A DNA stretch of 64,000 nt, taken from NCBI GenBank assembly GCA_016124615.1, contig WGNF01000014.1, positions 166,932 to 230,931 on the forward strand, in the 5' to 3' direction. This DNA comes from Paracoccaceae bacterium. Its GTDB lineage: Bacteria; Pseudomonadota; Alphaproteobacteria; Rhodobacterales; Rhodobacteraceae. Below, piece by piece: positions 56,226 through 64,000 of this stretch; position 1 is the first letter of the stretch, and each line of letters opens with the position of its first letter. The notes beneath the pieces were generated by a model. The model was not told where the DNA came from and ran no database searches. It saw only the letters and a program-made list of their open reading frames with translations. A program made the position numbers and the translations under genes.

Positions 56226-56251
56226 GTAACGTTACCGGACCTGAAGCGGTC
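56226..56251 (+). promoter_or_regulatory. Possible weak SigF-like promoter, GTAAC-N16-CGGTC
   Basis: GTAAC and CGGTC at 16-base spacing lie 30 bases before the sterol-desaturase-like gene. The second element departs from CGAAC at two positions, and GTAACGTTAC here is also a palindrome, so a regulator site is an alternative. Confidence 0.3.
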
Positions 56252-56280
56252 ATCGCTACATCAAGCGAGGTCTATGAGAC

Positions 56281-57123
56281 ATGTCCAACTTCATTTTCGA
56301 GCACGGTGCGACCCTCCGGCTGACCGTATTTCTGATCGTGCTTTTGCTGATGGCCGCCTGGGAATTGGCCGCGCCGCGCCGGCGGCGCGAGATCCCGCGG
56401 TTGATCCGTTGGTCGAATAACCTCCTGTTGGTCGCGATCGACTCTATGGTCGTACGGTTCCTTTTTCCGATCCTGGCGACCGGTCTCGCAGTTGTCGCGA
56501 AGGACCAGCACTGGGGCCTTTTAAATCTTGTCGCTCTGCCGTCCTGGGTCGCAATCCTGGTCTCGATGATCGCGCTTGATCTGGTCATCTTCCTACAGCA
56601 CCTGGTCTTCCACGCGGTCCCGGTGCTTTGGCGTCTGCACCGCGTACATCACGCCGACATCGAGTTCGACGTGACAACGGCCGTACGATTCCATCCGTTT
56701 GAGATCGTGCTGTCGATGGCCGTGAAGATGGCGGCCGTCGGCCTGCTGGGAGCACCACCGGTCGCCGTCCTCCTGTTCGAAGTGCTGCTCAACGCGACCG
56801 CGATGTTCAATCACGCCAATGTCCATCTTCCGAAACCGGTCGACCATGCCTTGAGGAGCGTCCTGGTCACACCCGACATGCATCGCGTCCATCACTCGGT
56901 GCGGCCAGATGAGACCAACAGCAATTTCGGGTTCAACCTGAGTTGGTGGGACCGCCTGTTCGGGACGTACTGCGCCCAGCCCGCCGCGGGCCACGAGCAG
57001 ATGACGATTGGGCTCGAGGCGTTCAGAAGCGGTCGTGATCTGTGGCTCGACAGGTTGCTGATTCAGCCGTTGCTGGAGCCAGAGCCGCCTCATCCGCGCA
57101 CGTCGGACGAGGCCGCGCAATAG
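56281..57123 (+). CDS. Sterol desaturase/fatty-acid hydroxylase-family protein
   Basis: The 280-residue membrane protein has the histidine clusters of the fatty-acid hydroxylase superfamily, HLVFH, HRVHH and a second HRVHH, with helices before and between them. It uses a di-iron centre to hydroxylate a lipid. The substrate is unknown. It lies between the peroxiredoxin-like gene and the convergent second bufferin operon. Confidence 0.88.
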   Translation: MSNFIFEHGATLRLTVFLIVLLLMAAWELAAPRRRREIPRLIRWSNNLLLVAIDSMVVRFLFPILATGLAVVAKDQHWGLLNLVALPSWVAILVSMIALDLVIFLQHLVFHAVPVLWRLHRVHHADIEFDVTTAVRFHPFEIVLSMAVKMAAVGLLGAPPVAVLLFEVLLNATAMFNHANVHLPKPVDHALRSVLVTPDMHRVHHSVRPDETNSNFGFNLSWWDRLFGTYCAQPAAGHEQMTIGLEAFRSGRDLWLDRLLIQPLLEPEPPHPRTSDEAAQ

Positions 57124-57177
57124 GGCTTGCGGCCAAAGCCCGGCGAAAGGTGGGGCCGCGCACGATTGCCATGCAAG

Positions 57178-57960
57178 CTACCGCGATGGCGTGGGCAAGA
57201 TACCGACAAAGAAATTGCATGACAGGAATTCTGCCACCAGCGTCAGGGCCTCCGGCGGAGCAAAGCTCACAGCTGCCTCCGCAATGGTCGCGCCACCGGC
57301 GAGGTTTTGAGCAAAGGCGAATGCAATCGGTGATAGGACACTGATCGTAGGAGCACCGGACAAGCGATAGACAGCGATATGTTCGCCCGGCGCAGCGAGG
57401 TCGACGGCGGCAAGGGCGGCGGCGCGGCCATCGCTCTCTTCGATCAACTCCGCTTCCCAGATATGGCGGGCTGGGTGGCTGAGCCTCAAGAGGGTCAGGG
57501 CGGGATGGGGCGCATAGCGAATATTCGCATCGTAGTTCAGCGGAATGGCGCCCAACGCTTTACTGCAGTTGGCCGTCGCGTCCGGCCAGTGAGCGGCTCG
57601 GTTTACCGCCCATTCGAGCCGGGCGACATCCGGAAGATAGCGCAGGGACTCACTACCCGGAAACCCCTCGAGAAATTCGCCAAATCCTTGCCCGTAGGCA
57701 TAGAGGTCCGCCGTCGTGGGCCGCACGGCGGCAATGAACTGGCGTGCGGCGTGCTCAAAGAAGTCATCGCCGACCAGCCGCACGATCGCGGGGTAGGCCA
57801 ACCGCAAGGCTCGGATAAATGCCCCCGTGACATTGTTGCGGTAAATGGCGAGCCGCGCCTCGGCACTCACCCGTCCTCCGATGATCACCGCCGGTACGCT
57901 GGCGCCGGCGGCGAGCACTGCGTCGCGGAAGTCCCGCTGGACGGCCATCAGGGAGGGCAT
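57178..57960 (-). CDS. bufC: BufC/HvfC-type partner of the bufferin operon (DUF2063), copy 2
   Basis: The 260-residue protein has the same DUF2063 layout as copy 1: ARLAIYRNNVTGAFIRALRLAYPAIVRLVGDDFFEHAARQFIA, then RPTTADLYAYGQGFGEFLEGF. It overlaps bufB by 13 bases. Conservation with copy 1 is clear at the N-terminal half and weak in the C-terminal half, so the two copies are probably specific to their own precursors. Confidence 0.87.
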   Translation of the reverse strand: MPSLMAVQRDFRDAVLAAGASVPAVIIGGRVSAEARLAIYRNNVTGAFIRALRLAYPAIVRLVGDDFFEHAARQFIAAVRPTTADLYAYGQGFGEFLEGFPGSESLRYLPDVARLEWAVNRAAHWPDATANCSKALGAIPLNYDANIRYAPHPALTLLRLSHPARHIWEAELIEESDGRAAALAAVDLAAPGEHIAVYRLSGAPTISVLSPIAFAFAQNLAGGATIAEAAVSFAPPEALTLVAEFLSCNFFVGILPTPSR

Positions 57961-58841
57961 TGTGGCTCCGGTCTGCCTCGGCTCAATCGCGCTGCCGCGC
58001 CGGCGGCTTCATCCAGCAGTACTGGTAAATGGGGGATATCGGCATCCCACTCGATCAAGGTCGGTCTCGGACCGATGAGCGCCAGTGCATGCTCGAAGAG
58101 CGCCCAGACTTCGGGTGCGATCCGCCGATCATGCGTATCGAGCAGCAAGGGTGCCGCTGCACCTTCCGCATGACTGTGGCCGGCAAGGTGGTATTCGCCG
58201 ATCGCGTTTGCGGGAAGCGCGGCAAGATATCTCTCCGGATCCCAGCCGTGGTTGGACGCGCTGACGAAGACGTTGTTGATGTCGCAGATCAGGCCACAGC
58301 CGGTTTGAACCACCATAGCGGTAAGAAACTCAGCCTCCGGTATGGTCGAATGGCCGAACTGCAGATAGGTGGAGGGGTTCTCCATCAGGATTTGACACCG
58401 CATCGTCTCCTGCGTCGCGTCAACGTTTCGACAGACCACAGCGAGGCTTTCCTCGGTCAACGGCAGAGGCAGGAGGTCGGCAAGAAACTCATGGTCGACG
58501 GTCCCCCAGGCGAGATGTTCGGAAACGAGTCCCGGTTCGATCCGATCCGCGAGGTTGGCCAGCGCGGTCAGATGGGCCCGATCGATCCCTCCGGCGGACC
58601 CGAGCGACAAGCCGACGCTGTGCAGCGAGACGGGATAGTTCTCCCGCACGCGCTCAAGCACGGCAAGGCTCGTCGGCCCGAGATAGTTTTCGCTATGGAC
58701 TTCGAACCAGCCGATCGCCGGCTGGTTCTCAAGCACGGCCCGATGATGTTGTGCCCGCAGTCCGATCCCCGCAGCGACGGTGATCGTGCCGGAACACCGT
58801 GCCGCGACTGGTGCGTTGTCCGACACGACCTGCGCACTCAC
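57948..58841 (-). CDS. bufB: BufB, multinuclear iron-dependent oxidase (DUF692), copy 2
   Basis: This 297-residue MNIO enzyme keeps the ligand set: WFEVHSENYLG, SLHSVGLSLG, VSEHLAWG, LMENPSTYL, LICDINNVFV, EYHLAGHS, LDTHDRR and LIEWDADIP. The start is taken as GTG at 58841, overlapping the bufA stop (GTGA); the frame is open 14 codons further, inside bufA. It should modify cysteines of the BufA encoded just upstream. Confidence 0.92.
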   Translation of the reverse strand: MSAQVVSDNAPVAARCSGTITVAAGIGLRAQHHRAVLENQPAIGWFEVHSENYLGPTSLAVLERVRENYPVSLHSVGLSLGSAGGIDRAHLTALANLADRIEPGLVSEHLAWGTVDHEFLADLLPLPLTEESLAVVCRNVDATQETMRCQILMENPSTYLQFGHSTIPEAEFLTAMVVQTGCGLICDINNVFVSASNHGWDPERYLAALPANAIGEYHLAGHSHAEGAAAPLLLDTHDRRIAPEVWALFEHALALIGPRPTLIEWDADIPHLPVLLDEAAGAAARLSRGRPEPQCPP

Positions 58842-59200
58842 GCCTTGCTGGGAGTCAGCGAGCCGCCAGCGAGCTTGCCACAATCGCCCGCCGGAAGGAG
58901 AACGAAGGAACTCGGATCGCGTGCGCTCTTGGCCAGACCCGCGCAGGAATGGGCGCCGGAGGCGCAGTCGTTGCGGCCAAGAGCATTAACGCCGAAGCAA
59001 CGCTGCAGATGCTGGGCTGCGACGCGCTGAATATTCTTCTCGATCACCTGCTTGTTCGCGTCCGGATACTGCTTGAGCATCATGTCGAGCTTCTTCTGCA
59101 TCACCGGAGTCATCTGCTGCGCCGATGCCGGTGCCGCAACACCCGCCGCCAGAGCGACTGCGGCGGCGACGGTCGTGAGGGTCAAAGTGCGACGATCCAT
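58838..59200 (-). CDS. bufA: Bufferin precursor BufA (DUF2282), copy 2
   Basis: The 120-residue precursor has a signal peptide (MDRRTLTLTTVAAAVALAAG, cut probably after ASA at residue 27), a methionine-containing segment (QQMTPVMQKKLDMMLKQ) and four cysteines at 68, 79, 86 and 107, spaced C-x10-C-x6-C-x20-C. Copy 1 has x10, x7, x20. AGGGAGAACA precedes the ATG at 59200. The modified peptide is expected to buffer copper in the periplasm, by family knowledge. Confidence 0.9.
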   Translation of the reverse strand: MDRRTLTLTTVAAAVALAAGVAAPASAQQMTPVMQKKLDMMLKQYPDANKQVIEKNIQRVAAQHLQRCFGVNALGRNDCASGAHSCAGLAKSARDPSSFVLLPAGDCGKLAGGSLTPSKA

Positions 59201-59254
59201 TGTTCTCCCTTTCATCTGCTTTCATTCGCGCGCCCTGAGCGGACACAATGAACA

Positions 59255-59280
59255 GTTCGACGCAGACAGGAAAAGGTTAC
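59255..59280 (-). promoter_or_regulatory. SigF-like promoter of bufferin operon 2, GTAAC-N16-CGAAC
   Basis: On the minus strand GTAAC (59280-59276) and CGAAC (59259-59255) are 16 bases apart, identical in both elements and spacing to the sequence upstream of sigF. It ends 54 bases before bufA. The rest of 59201-59508 contains no gene. Confidence 0.68.
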
Positions 59281-59458
59281 CCGGGGTTCTCGAATTTTCT
59301 TCCGCTACCACCAGCCTGTCTTCCTGAAATTCGGCATCATGTTGGCACACGCTCTGCCGTCGCGGACGCACGGGTCCGTCCAGAGACACCGACGCGCATG
59401 CCCTCTGCCCTGTCTCGGCGGCGACGCCCCTTTTACCCGGTACGGTCACTCAATGCGC

Positions 59459-59489
59459 TTGACTCCGTACCATAGTACAGAGCGCATAG
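59459..59489 (+). promoter_or_regulatory. MerR-type operator and promoter of the mer locus
   Basis: TTGACT (59459-59464) and GCATAG (59484-59489) are separated by 19 bases, the long spacing typical of MerR-controlled promoters. Between them lies the dyad TCCGTAC-CATA-GTACAGA, almost identical to the Tn501 mer operator (TCCGTAC...GTACGGA). It lies 19 bases before merR and faces merR, so the regulator and the downstream ATPase genes are transcribed from it. Confidence 0.85.
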
Positions 59490-59508
59490 GTGGGCATCGG
59501 AGGTTTCG

Positions 59509-60204
59509 ATGTCACGACTCACCATCAGCCATGCGGCCAAAGCGGCCGGCGTCACTGTCGAGACGATCCGGTTCTATGAGCGCCGCGGCCTGATCGCCCA
59601 ACCGCGGAAGCCCCAGGCTGGCGCACGGGAATACGACCAGGGGCTAATCGCTCGAATCCGGTTTATCCGACAGGCCCAGGAGATCGGCTTTTCCCTGCGC
59701 GAGATCGATGAGCTTCTCGCGCTCCGGGCCGACCCCGATGCCGATTGCGCCGACGTCAGACTGCGTGCCGTCGAGAAGCGCCAGGAGGTCGATATCAAGC
59801 TCGCCCGGCTCGAACTGATCCGGCGCGCCCTGGATGTGCTCATCGCCAGCTGCCCCGGCGGCGGTGCCGTGACGGCCTGCACCATCCTCGGAGCCCTGGA
59901 GGGCGCATCGATGGCCGAGTTCGCAGGGGAATCGACCCAGACCCAGGCGCTACCCGGTTCTGGTAGCGTGAACGGAGGGAATGCCATGCAAACGACGATT
60001 CTCGATATCGAGGGCATGCACTGCAAGGGCTGTGCGCGAACCGTGGAGGCTCTGCTCCGGCAGGCGCCGGGCGTACAAAAAGCCGAGGCATCCTACGAGG
60101 AGAAGCGCGCACGCGTGCTCCATGACGCCGGCCTGGCCTCCGCCGCGGTCCTGGCCGCGATCGTCGCCCAGGGCGGCTACAAGGCCAAGGAACGCAAGGC
60201 ATGA
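59509..60204 (+). CDS. merR: MerR mercury-sensing regulator fused to a C-terminal HMA domain
   Basis: Residues 1-135 are a MerR-type regulator with helix-turn-helix VTVETIRFYERRGLI and Cys80, Cys115 and Cys124. Their spacings (35 and 9) equal those of the Hg(II)-binding Cys82/117/126 in Tn501 MerR. After a linker, residues 160-231 form a heavy-metal-associated domain with GMHCKGC (Cys172, Cys175) like MerP and copper chaperones. The fused domain could deliver metal to the sensor or compete for it. It heads the operon with a perfect MerR-type operator upstream. Confidence 0.9.
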   Translation: MSRLTISHAAKAAGVTVETIRFYERRGLIAQPRKPQAGAREYDQGLIARIRFIRQAQEIGFSLREIDELLALRADPDADCADVRLRAVEKRQEVDIKLARLELIRRALDVLIASCPGGGAVTACTILGALEGASMAEFAGESTQTQALPGSGSVNGGNAMQTTILDIEGMHCKGCARTVEALLRQAPGVQKAEASYEEKRARVLHDAGLASAAVLAAIVAQGGYKAKERKA

Positions 60205-60214
60205 GGCGGCGAGC

Positions 60215-62659
60215 ATGACGGCCGCCATTGCGGCATCCTCCGCGCGGCCCTGGGGCGAGGAACCCGCCGGCCGTCCCGGCCTGACCCGCCTGCGCGCCCG
60301 GATCGGCGGGCTGCATTGCTCGCTTTGCACCGGCACGATCGAGAAGGCGCTCGGCCGCCAACCCGGAGTGGAAAAGGTCGCGGTCAGCCTGACCCACGAA
60401 CAAGCGCTCGTCGAATTTGATCCCGCCAAGACCTCCGCTGAGGCGCTGATCGGCACGCTCCGCGCCATCGGCTACACGATCCATGACCCCGACAAGCTGC
60501 GCCCGTTCGAGGAGGAGGAACGCGACCTCGTCCGCGAGGGGCGCCGGTTTCTGGTCGCCACCGCCGCGAGCCTTCTGTCGATCGCCCTCATCGCCGGCGG
60601 CCACGGACCGCTGGCGCGGATCCTGCCCGTGATCGCAACGGCCAGCCTTGCGGCCTTCGTCTTCCTCGTCCTGCGCGCGCAGGGATTTTTGCCCGCCGCC
60701 GTTGGCGCCGGCGGGCTCGGCCTTGCCGCCCTCGCGCTCTTCGCGTTGAAGACAGCGGGCCCGCTGGCCCCCGCGACGCCCTGGATCGTCGGGAGCCTCG
60801 CCCTCCTTCTCGTCTTCGGCATCGGCCGGCACATCCTCGTGATGGCCGTGCAGGCGATCCGCCGCGGAATTCTGAACCAGCATGTGCTGCTGGAGACCGG
60901 GGCCTTCGCCGGCATCGCCGGAGGCGTCCTCGGCCTTGCGCTCGGCCGGCCCGGCTATCCGACCGCGCCATTTTTCGCCGTGACGGTGATGGTGACGACC
61001 TACCATATCTTCTCGGAATGGCTGTCACTCATCGTCAAGACCCGCTCCTCACAGGCGGTCAAACGGCTTCTCGACCTGCAGCCGGAGATGGCCCGGGTCG
61101 AGCGCGAGGAGGGCGCGCAGGAGATCCCTCTGACCGAAGTCGCTCTCGGCGATCTGGTCAGGGTCCGGCCGGGTGAACGCCTGCCGGTCGATGGCGCGGT
61201 CGTCGAAGGCCGCTCGCGCATCGACCAGTCGCTCGTCACCGGCGAGCCGATGCCGATCGAGCGCGGCCTGGGCGACGCGGTGATCGGCGGCACGATCAAC
61301 GACACGGGCACGCTTCTGATCCGGGTCACGGCCGTCGGCGCCGGTAGCTTTCTGCAGCGCGTGGCGCGCGAGGTCGAGGATGCCCGGGCGTTGAAGCCCG
61401 GCCTCCTGCATCTCGTAGACCGCATCCTGCGGATCTATACGCCCGCAATCCTCTCGGTCGCGATCCTGTCGTTCCTGGGCTGGGCGCTCCTGCCGCAGAT
61501 GTTCGGGTTTGCGCCCGACGTCCAGCGCGCGGTCTTCGCCGGCCTCAGCGTGCTGGTGATGGGCTATCCCTGCGCCGTCGGTAGCTCCGCGCCGCTGTCG
61601 ATCGTGCGTGGGGCCGGCGAGGCGGCCGAACGCGGCATTCTGATGCGCACCGGAGAGGCGTTTCAAGGCTATCGCCTTGTTCGCCAGATCGCCTTCGACA
61701 AGACCGGGACGCTGACCGAGGGCCATCCGCGCATTCACGAGATCGAAGCCGTTACCGGGGACCGCGCCGGGCTTCTAGCCCTGGCGGCCGCCGTCGAGCA
61801 GTCTTCGGAACATCCGCTGGCGCGCGCCATCGCCGAGGCGGCCTTCGACGCCGGCATAAGCGTGGCGCGGGCCGAAGCCTTCGAGGCCACGCCGGGCAAG
61901 GGCGTCACGGCTCGGGTTCGCGGCGTCGATGCCGCCGTGGGCAGTCCGCGCTTTCTGGCCGAGCGCGGCCTGGACCTCGCGCCGCTCAGCGCCCGGATCG
62001 GTGCATTGGAGGCCACCGGGCGCACCGTGGTTCTGGCAGCAAGCGGCGGGGGACTCCTGGGCCTTCTCGCCTTCGGCGACGCACCGCGTCCCGATGCGGC
62101 CGCGGCCATTGCTCGGCTCCGCGCGGCCGGCGTGCGGACCATCCTCGTAACGGGCGACAGCCGGGCGGCGGCGGAGCGCGTCGCGGCAGAGCTCGGTCTG
62201 GACGAGGTTCACGCCGGGGTGCTGCCCGGCGAGAAGGCCGAACTCGTTCGCGAATTGCAGAAGCGCGCACCAACGGCGATGGTGGGCGACGGGATCAACG
62301 ACGCGCCGGCCCTGATGCAGGCCGATGTCGGCATCGCAATGGGATCGGGCACCGATATCGCGATCGATGCCGCCGACATCATCATTCTGAACAACCGACT
62401 CCTGAATGTGGTGGAGGCCCGACGGATCAGCCGGCGGGGCTATGCAAAGATGCTGCAGAATGTGGGACTCGCCTTCCTCTTCAACGGGATCGGCGTGCCG
62501 GCGGCGGCAACCGGGCTCGTCTATCCGGTCTGGGCCATGGCCGCCATGGCGGCGAGCGTGACGGCGATCTTCCTCAACTCGCTCTGGGGCCAGCCGCGGC
62601 TCTTCTTCGACGCCATCCTCAGTGTCGGTCGCCATCCGGGAGCGCGCGATGATCGCTGA
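60215..62659 (+). CDS. P1B-type heavy-metal ATPase with unusual YPC motif
   Basis: The 814-residue ATPase has an N-terminal metal-binding domain (GGLHCSLCTGTIEKAL, Cys35/Cys38), the actuator motif SLVTGEPMPIE, phosphorylation site AFDKTGTLTEGHPR, SEHPLA and hinge MVGDGINDAPALMQAD. In the ion-binding helix the usual CPC is GYPCAV, so the first cysteine is a tyrosine. The metal is therefore uncertain (mercury is suggested by context). The ATG at 60215 lies 11 bases after merR. It overlaps the next gene by 11 bases. Confidence 0.88.
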   Translation: MTAAIAASSARPWGEEPAGRPGLTRLRARIGGLHCSLCTGTIEKALGRQPGVEKVAVSLTHEQALVEFDPAKTSAEALIGTLRAIGYTIHDPDKLRPFEEEERDLVREGRRFLVATAASLLSIALIAGGHGPLARILPVIATASLAAFVFLVLRAQGFLPAAVGAGGLGLAALALFALKTAGPLAPATPWIVGSLALLLVFGIGRHILVMAVQAIRRGILNQHVLLETGAFAGIAGGVLGLALGRPGYPTAPFFAVTVMVTTYHIFSEWLSLIVKTRSSQAVKRLLDLQPEMARVEREEGAQEIPLTEVALGDLVRVRPGERLPVDGAVVEGRSRIDQSLVTGEPMPIERGLGDAVIGGTINDTGTLLIRVTAVGAGSFLQRVAREVEDARALKPGLLHLVDRILRIYTPAILSVAILSFLGWALLPQMFGFAPDVQRAVFAGLSVLVMGYPCAVGSSAPLSIVRGAGEAAERGILMRTGEAFQGYRLVRQIAFDKTGTLTEGHPRIHEIEAVTGDRAGLLALAAAVEQSSEHPLARAIAEAAFDAGISVARAEAFEATPGKGVTARVRGVDAAVGSPRFLAERGLDLAPLSARIGALEATGRTVVLAASGGGLLGLLAFGDAPRPDAAAAIARLRAAGVRTILVTGDSRAAAERVAAELGLDEVHAGVLPGEKAELVRELQKRAPTAMVGDGINDAPALMQADVGIAMGSGTDIAIDAADIIILNNRLLNVVEARRISRRGYAKMLQNVGLAFLFNGIGVPAAATGLVYPVWAMAAMAASVTAIFLNSLWGQPRLFFDAILSVGRHPGARDDR

Positions 62660-63374
62660 CCTCGGCCCAGCCATGCAGCAGATCGCCGCGCTCACGCCCG
62701 CGACCGTGGCCCTGGTGGTGCTTGCCGGCTTCGTCGTCGGCCTTGCGCCGAGCTCGTTTCCGCTGATCTCGGTCGCCACCGGCCTGGCGCTCGGAGATGG
62801 GACCGACGGCGCGCGCCGCACCCGCCTGCACGGACTGCGGCTGTCGCTCGCCTTCGTCCTCGGAATCGTCACCGTCGATATCGTGCTTGGCGTGCTCTTC
62901 GGCCTCTTCGGCTTCGCTGTGCTCCGGCTCTTGGTGTCCTATCTGCCGATCGCCTACCTCATCTTCGCCGCGCTGATGATCGCCATCGCCCTGGCGCTTT
63001 TGCGCGTGATTCACGTCACCCTACCGAGCCTTTCCCCGCGCGTTCGCGCGGTGAACGGCATTGCCGGCAGCTACGCGCTCGGCCTGCCGTTTGGGCTCTC
63101 GACCTGTCCGGCCTGCACGCCGCTTCTGCTGCCGGTTGTCGGCGCTGCCGCAGCCAGCGGCAGCCCCGTGCTCGGGGCAGTTCTGATGGGGGCCTTCGGG
63201 CTCGCTCGCGGCATCCCGGTCGTCGTCGCCGCGACGACCGCAGGCAGTATCGCCCATCTCGCCAGAGTGCGCCCGTTTACGCTCTGGGCCGAGCGAGTCG
63301 GCGCGGCGCTGATGGCTGTCGCAGCGGCCTACTTCCTCTACGAGGCAGCCTTTTATGCCGGCTGGCTGTCGTAG
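62649..63374 (+). CDS. CcdA/DsbD-like membrane protein with STCPAC motif
   Basis: The 241-residue protein has six membrane helices with the CcdA-type features VVGLAPSSFPLISVATGLALG and GLPFGLSTCPACTPLLLPVVGAAAASGSP, the last containing the STCPAC motif that could pass reducing power or bind metal. The ATG at 62649 overlaps the ATPase stop by 11 bases. It may be a mercury or thiol transporter, given the mer-type operon, but no merT or merP is present. Confidence 0.8.
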   Translation: MIADLGPAMQQIAALTPATVALVVLAGFVVGLAPSSFPLISVATGLALGDGTDGARRTRLHGLRLSLAFVLGIVTVDIVLGVLFGLFGFAVLRLLVSYLPIAYLIFAALMIAIALALLRVIHVTLPSLSPRVRAVNGIAGSYALGLPFGLSTCPACTPLLLPVVGAAAASGSPVLGAVLMGAFGLARGIPVVVAATTAGSIAHLARVRPFTLWAERVGAALMAVAAAYFLYEAAFYAGWLS

Positions 63375-63630
63375 GAGCGCCTCTGACGTGGACTCTTTCG
63401 TCACGACGCTGGCGATTAGCCCGGCGAGACGATGCGGTCGCGTGTTTCTGGCCGCGGCTCTCCGCTTCACGGGCTTCCATTGCTGTGAAACAGTCACGCC
63501 CCGTGAACACGGCCTCGGTATTTCGCACGGGCGAGTATGGCATGCGGCCAAGAACCGACGCCGGGTCGCACTGGGGCGCCGAACCGACAGGATCTCGCAA
63601 AACCTTACAATTTCACGCCGGCGCGGCGGG

Positions 63631-64000
<370 letters not shown>

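Overview
The window reads as a high-GC alphaproteobacterium of the Rhodobacteraceae type (Rhodobacter/Paracoccus/Defluviimonas-like). The main reasons are the gene order rpmE-rplS-trmD-rimM-rpsP-chorismate mutase-GNATs-ffh, the protein similarities and the GTG/TTG overlapping starts. No search was possible, so the taxon is an inference.

Bases 1 to about 26,600 look like ordinary chromosome. Running leftward are ffh, four tandem GNAT acetyltransferases, a chorismate mutase, and the rpsP-rimM-trmD-rplS-rpmE ribosomal/tRNA-methylation cluster, which closes with a clear intrinsic terminator. Next come scattered housekeeping and metabolic genes: a GT8-like glycosyltransferase, a LysE exporter, azoR with a divergent LysR regulator, an EamA exporter, trxC, tRNA-Ala(CGC), pepT, a YegD-like Hsp70 and a two-gene ABC importer. 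A complete kdp potassium-uptake locus ends this part (tiny ORF, kdpF, kdpA, an extra KdpB-like 93-residue gene, kdpB, kdpC, kdpD, kdpE).

Bases 26,600 to 64,000 look like an accessory or metal/stress region. It opens with about 1 kb lacking recognisable genes that holds three 22-bp tandem repeats resembling an IS21-type end. It then carries a TetR/AhpD-like pair, an exported protein, grxC, a first bufferin-type copper-peptide operon (bufA-bufB-bufC), and a VTT-flavoprotein fusion leading into YnjF and a YnjBCD-type ABC system. After a YiiX-like hydrolase, membrane proteins and a frameshifted L,D-transpeptidase comes a ketone-body/PHB-type cluster (patatin, 3-hydroxybutyrate dehydrogenase, acetoacetate decarboxylase) with a decayed second copy. 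A hydrolase-OsmC fusion, an ECF sigma/zinc-finger anti-sigma pair and a SigF/NrsF-type ECF system follow. The right end holds a second bufferin operon and a mer-type locus (MerR fused to a metal-binding domain, a P1B ATPase, a CcdA-like protein and the 3' part of merA).

The most coherent system is the SigF-NrsF pair with the two bufferin operons. The sequences GTAAC-N16-CGAAC lie upstream of both sigF and the second bufA. Related sequences lie upstream of the first bufA and of an exported protein at 29,017. Together these suggest one copper-responsive regulon spread over about 30 kb. The most unusual single gene is the free-standing KdpB N-terminal-domain paralogue inside the kdp operon.
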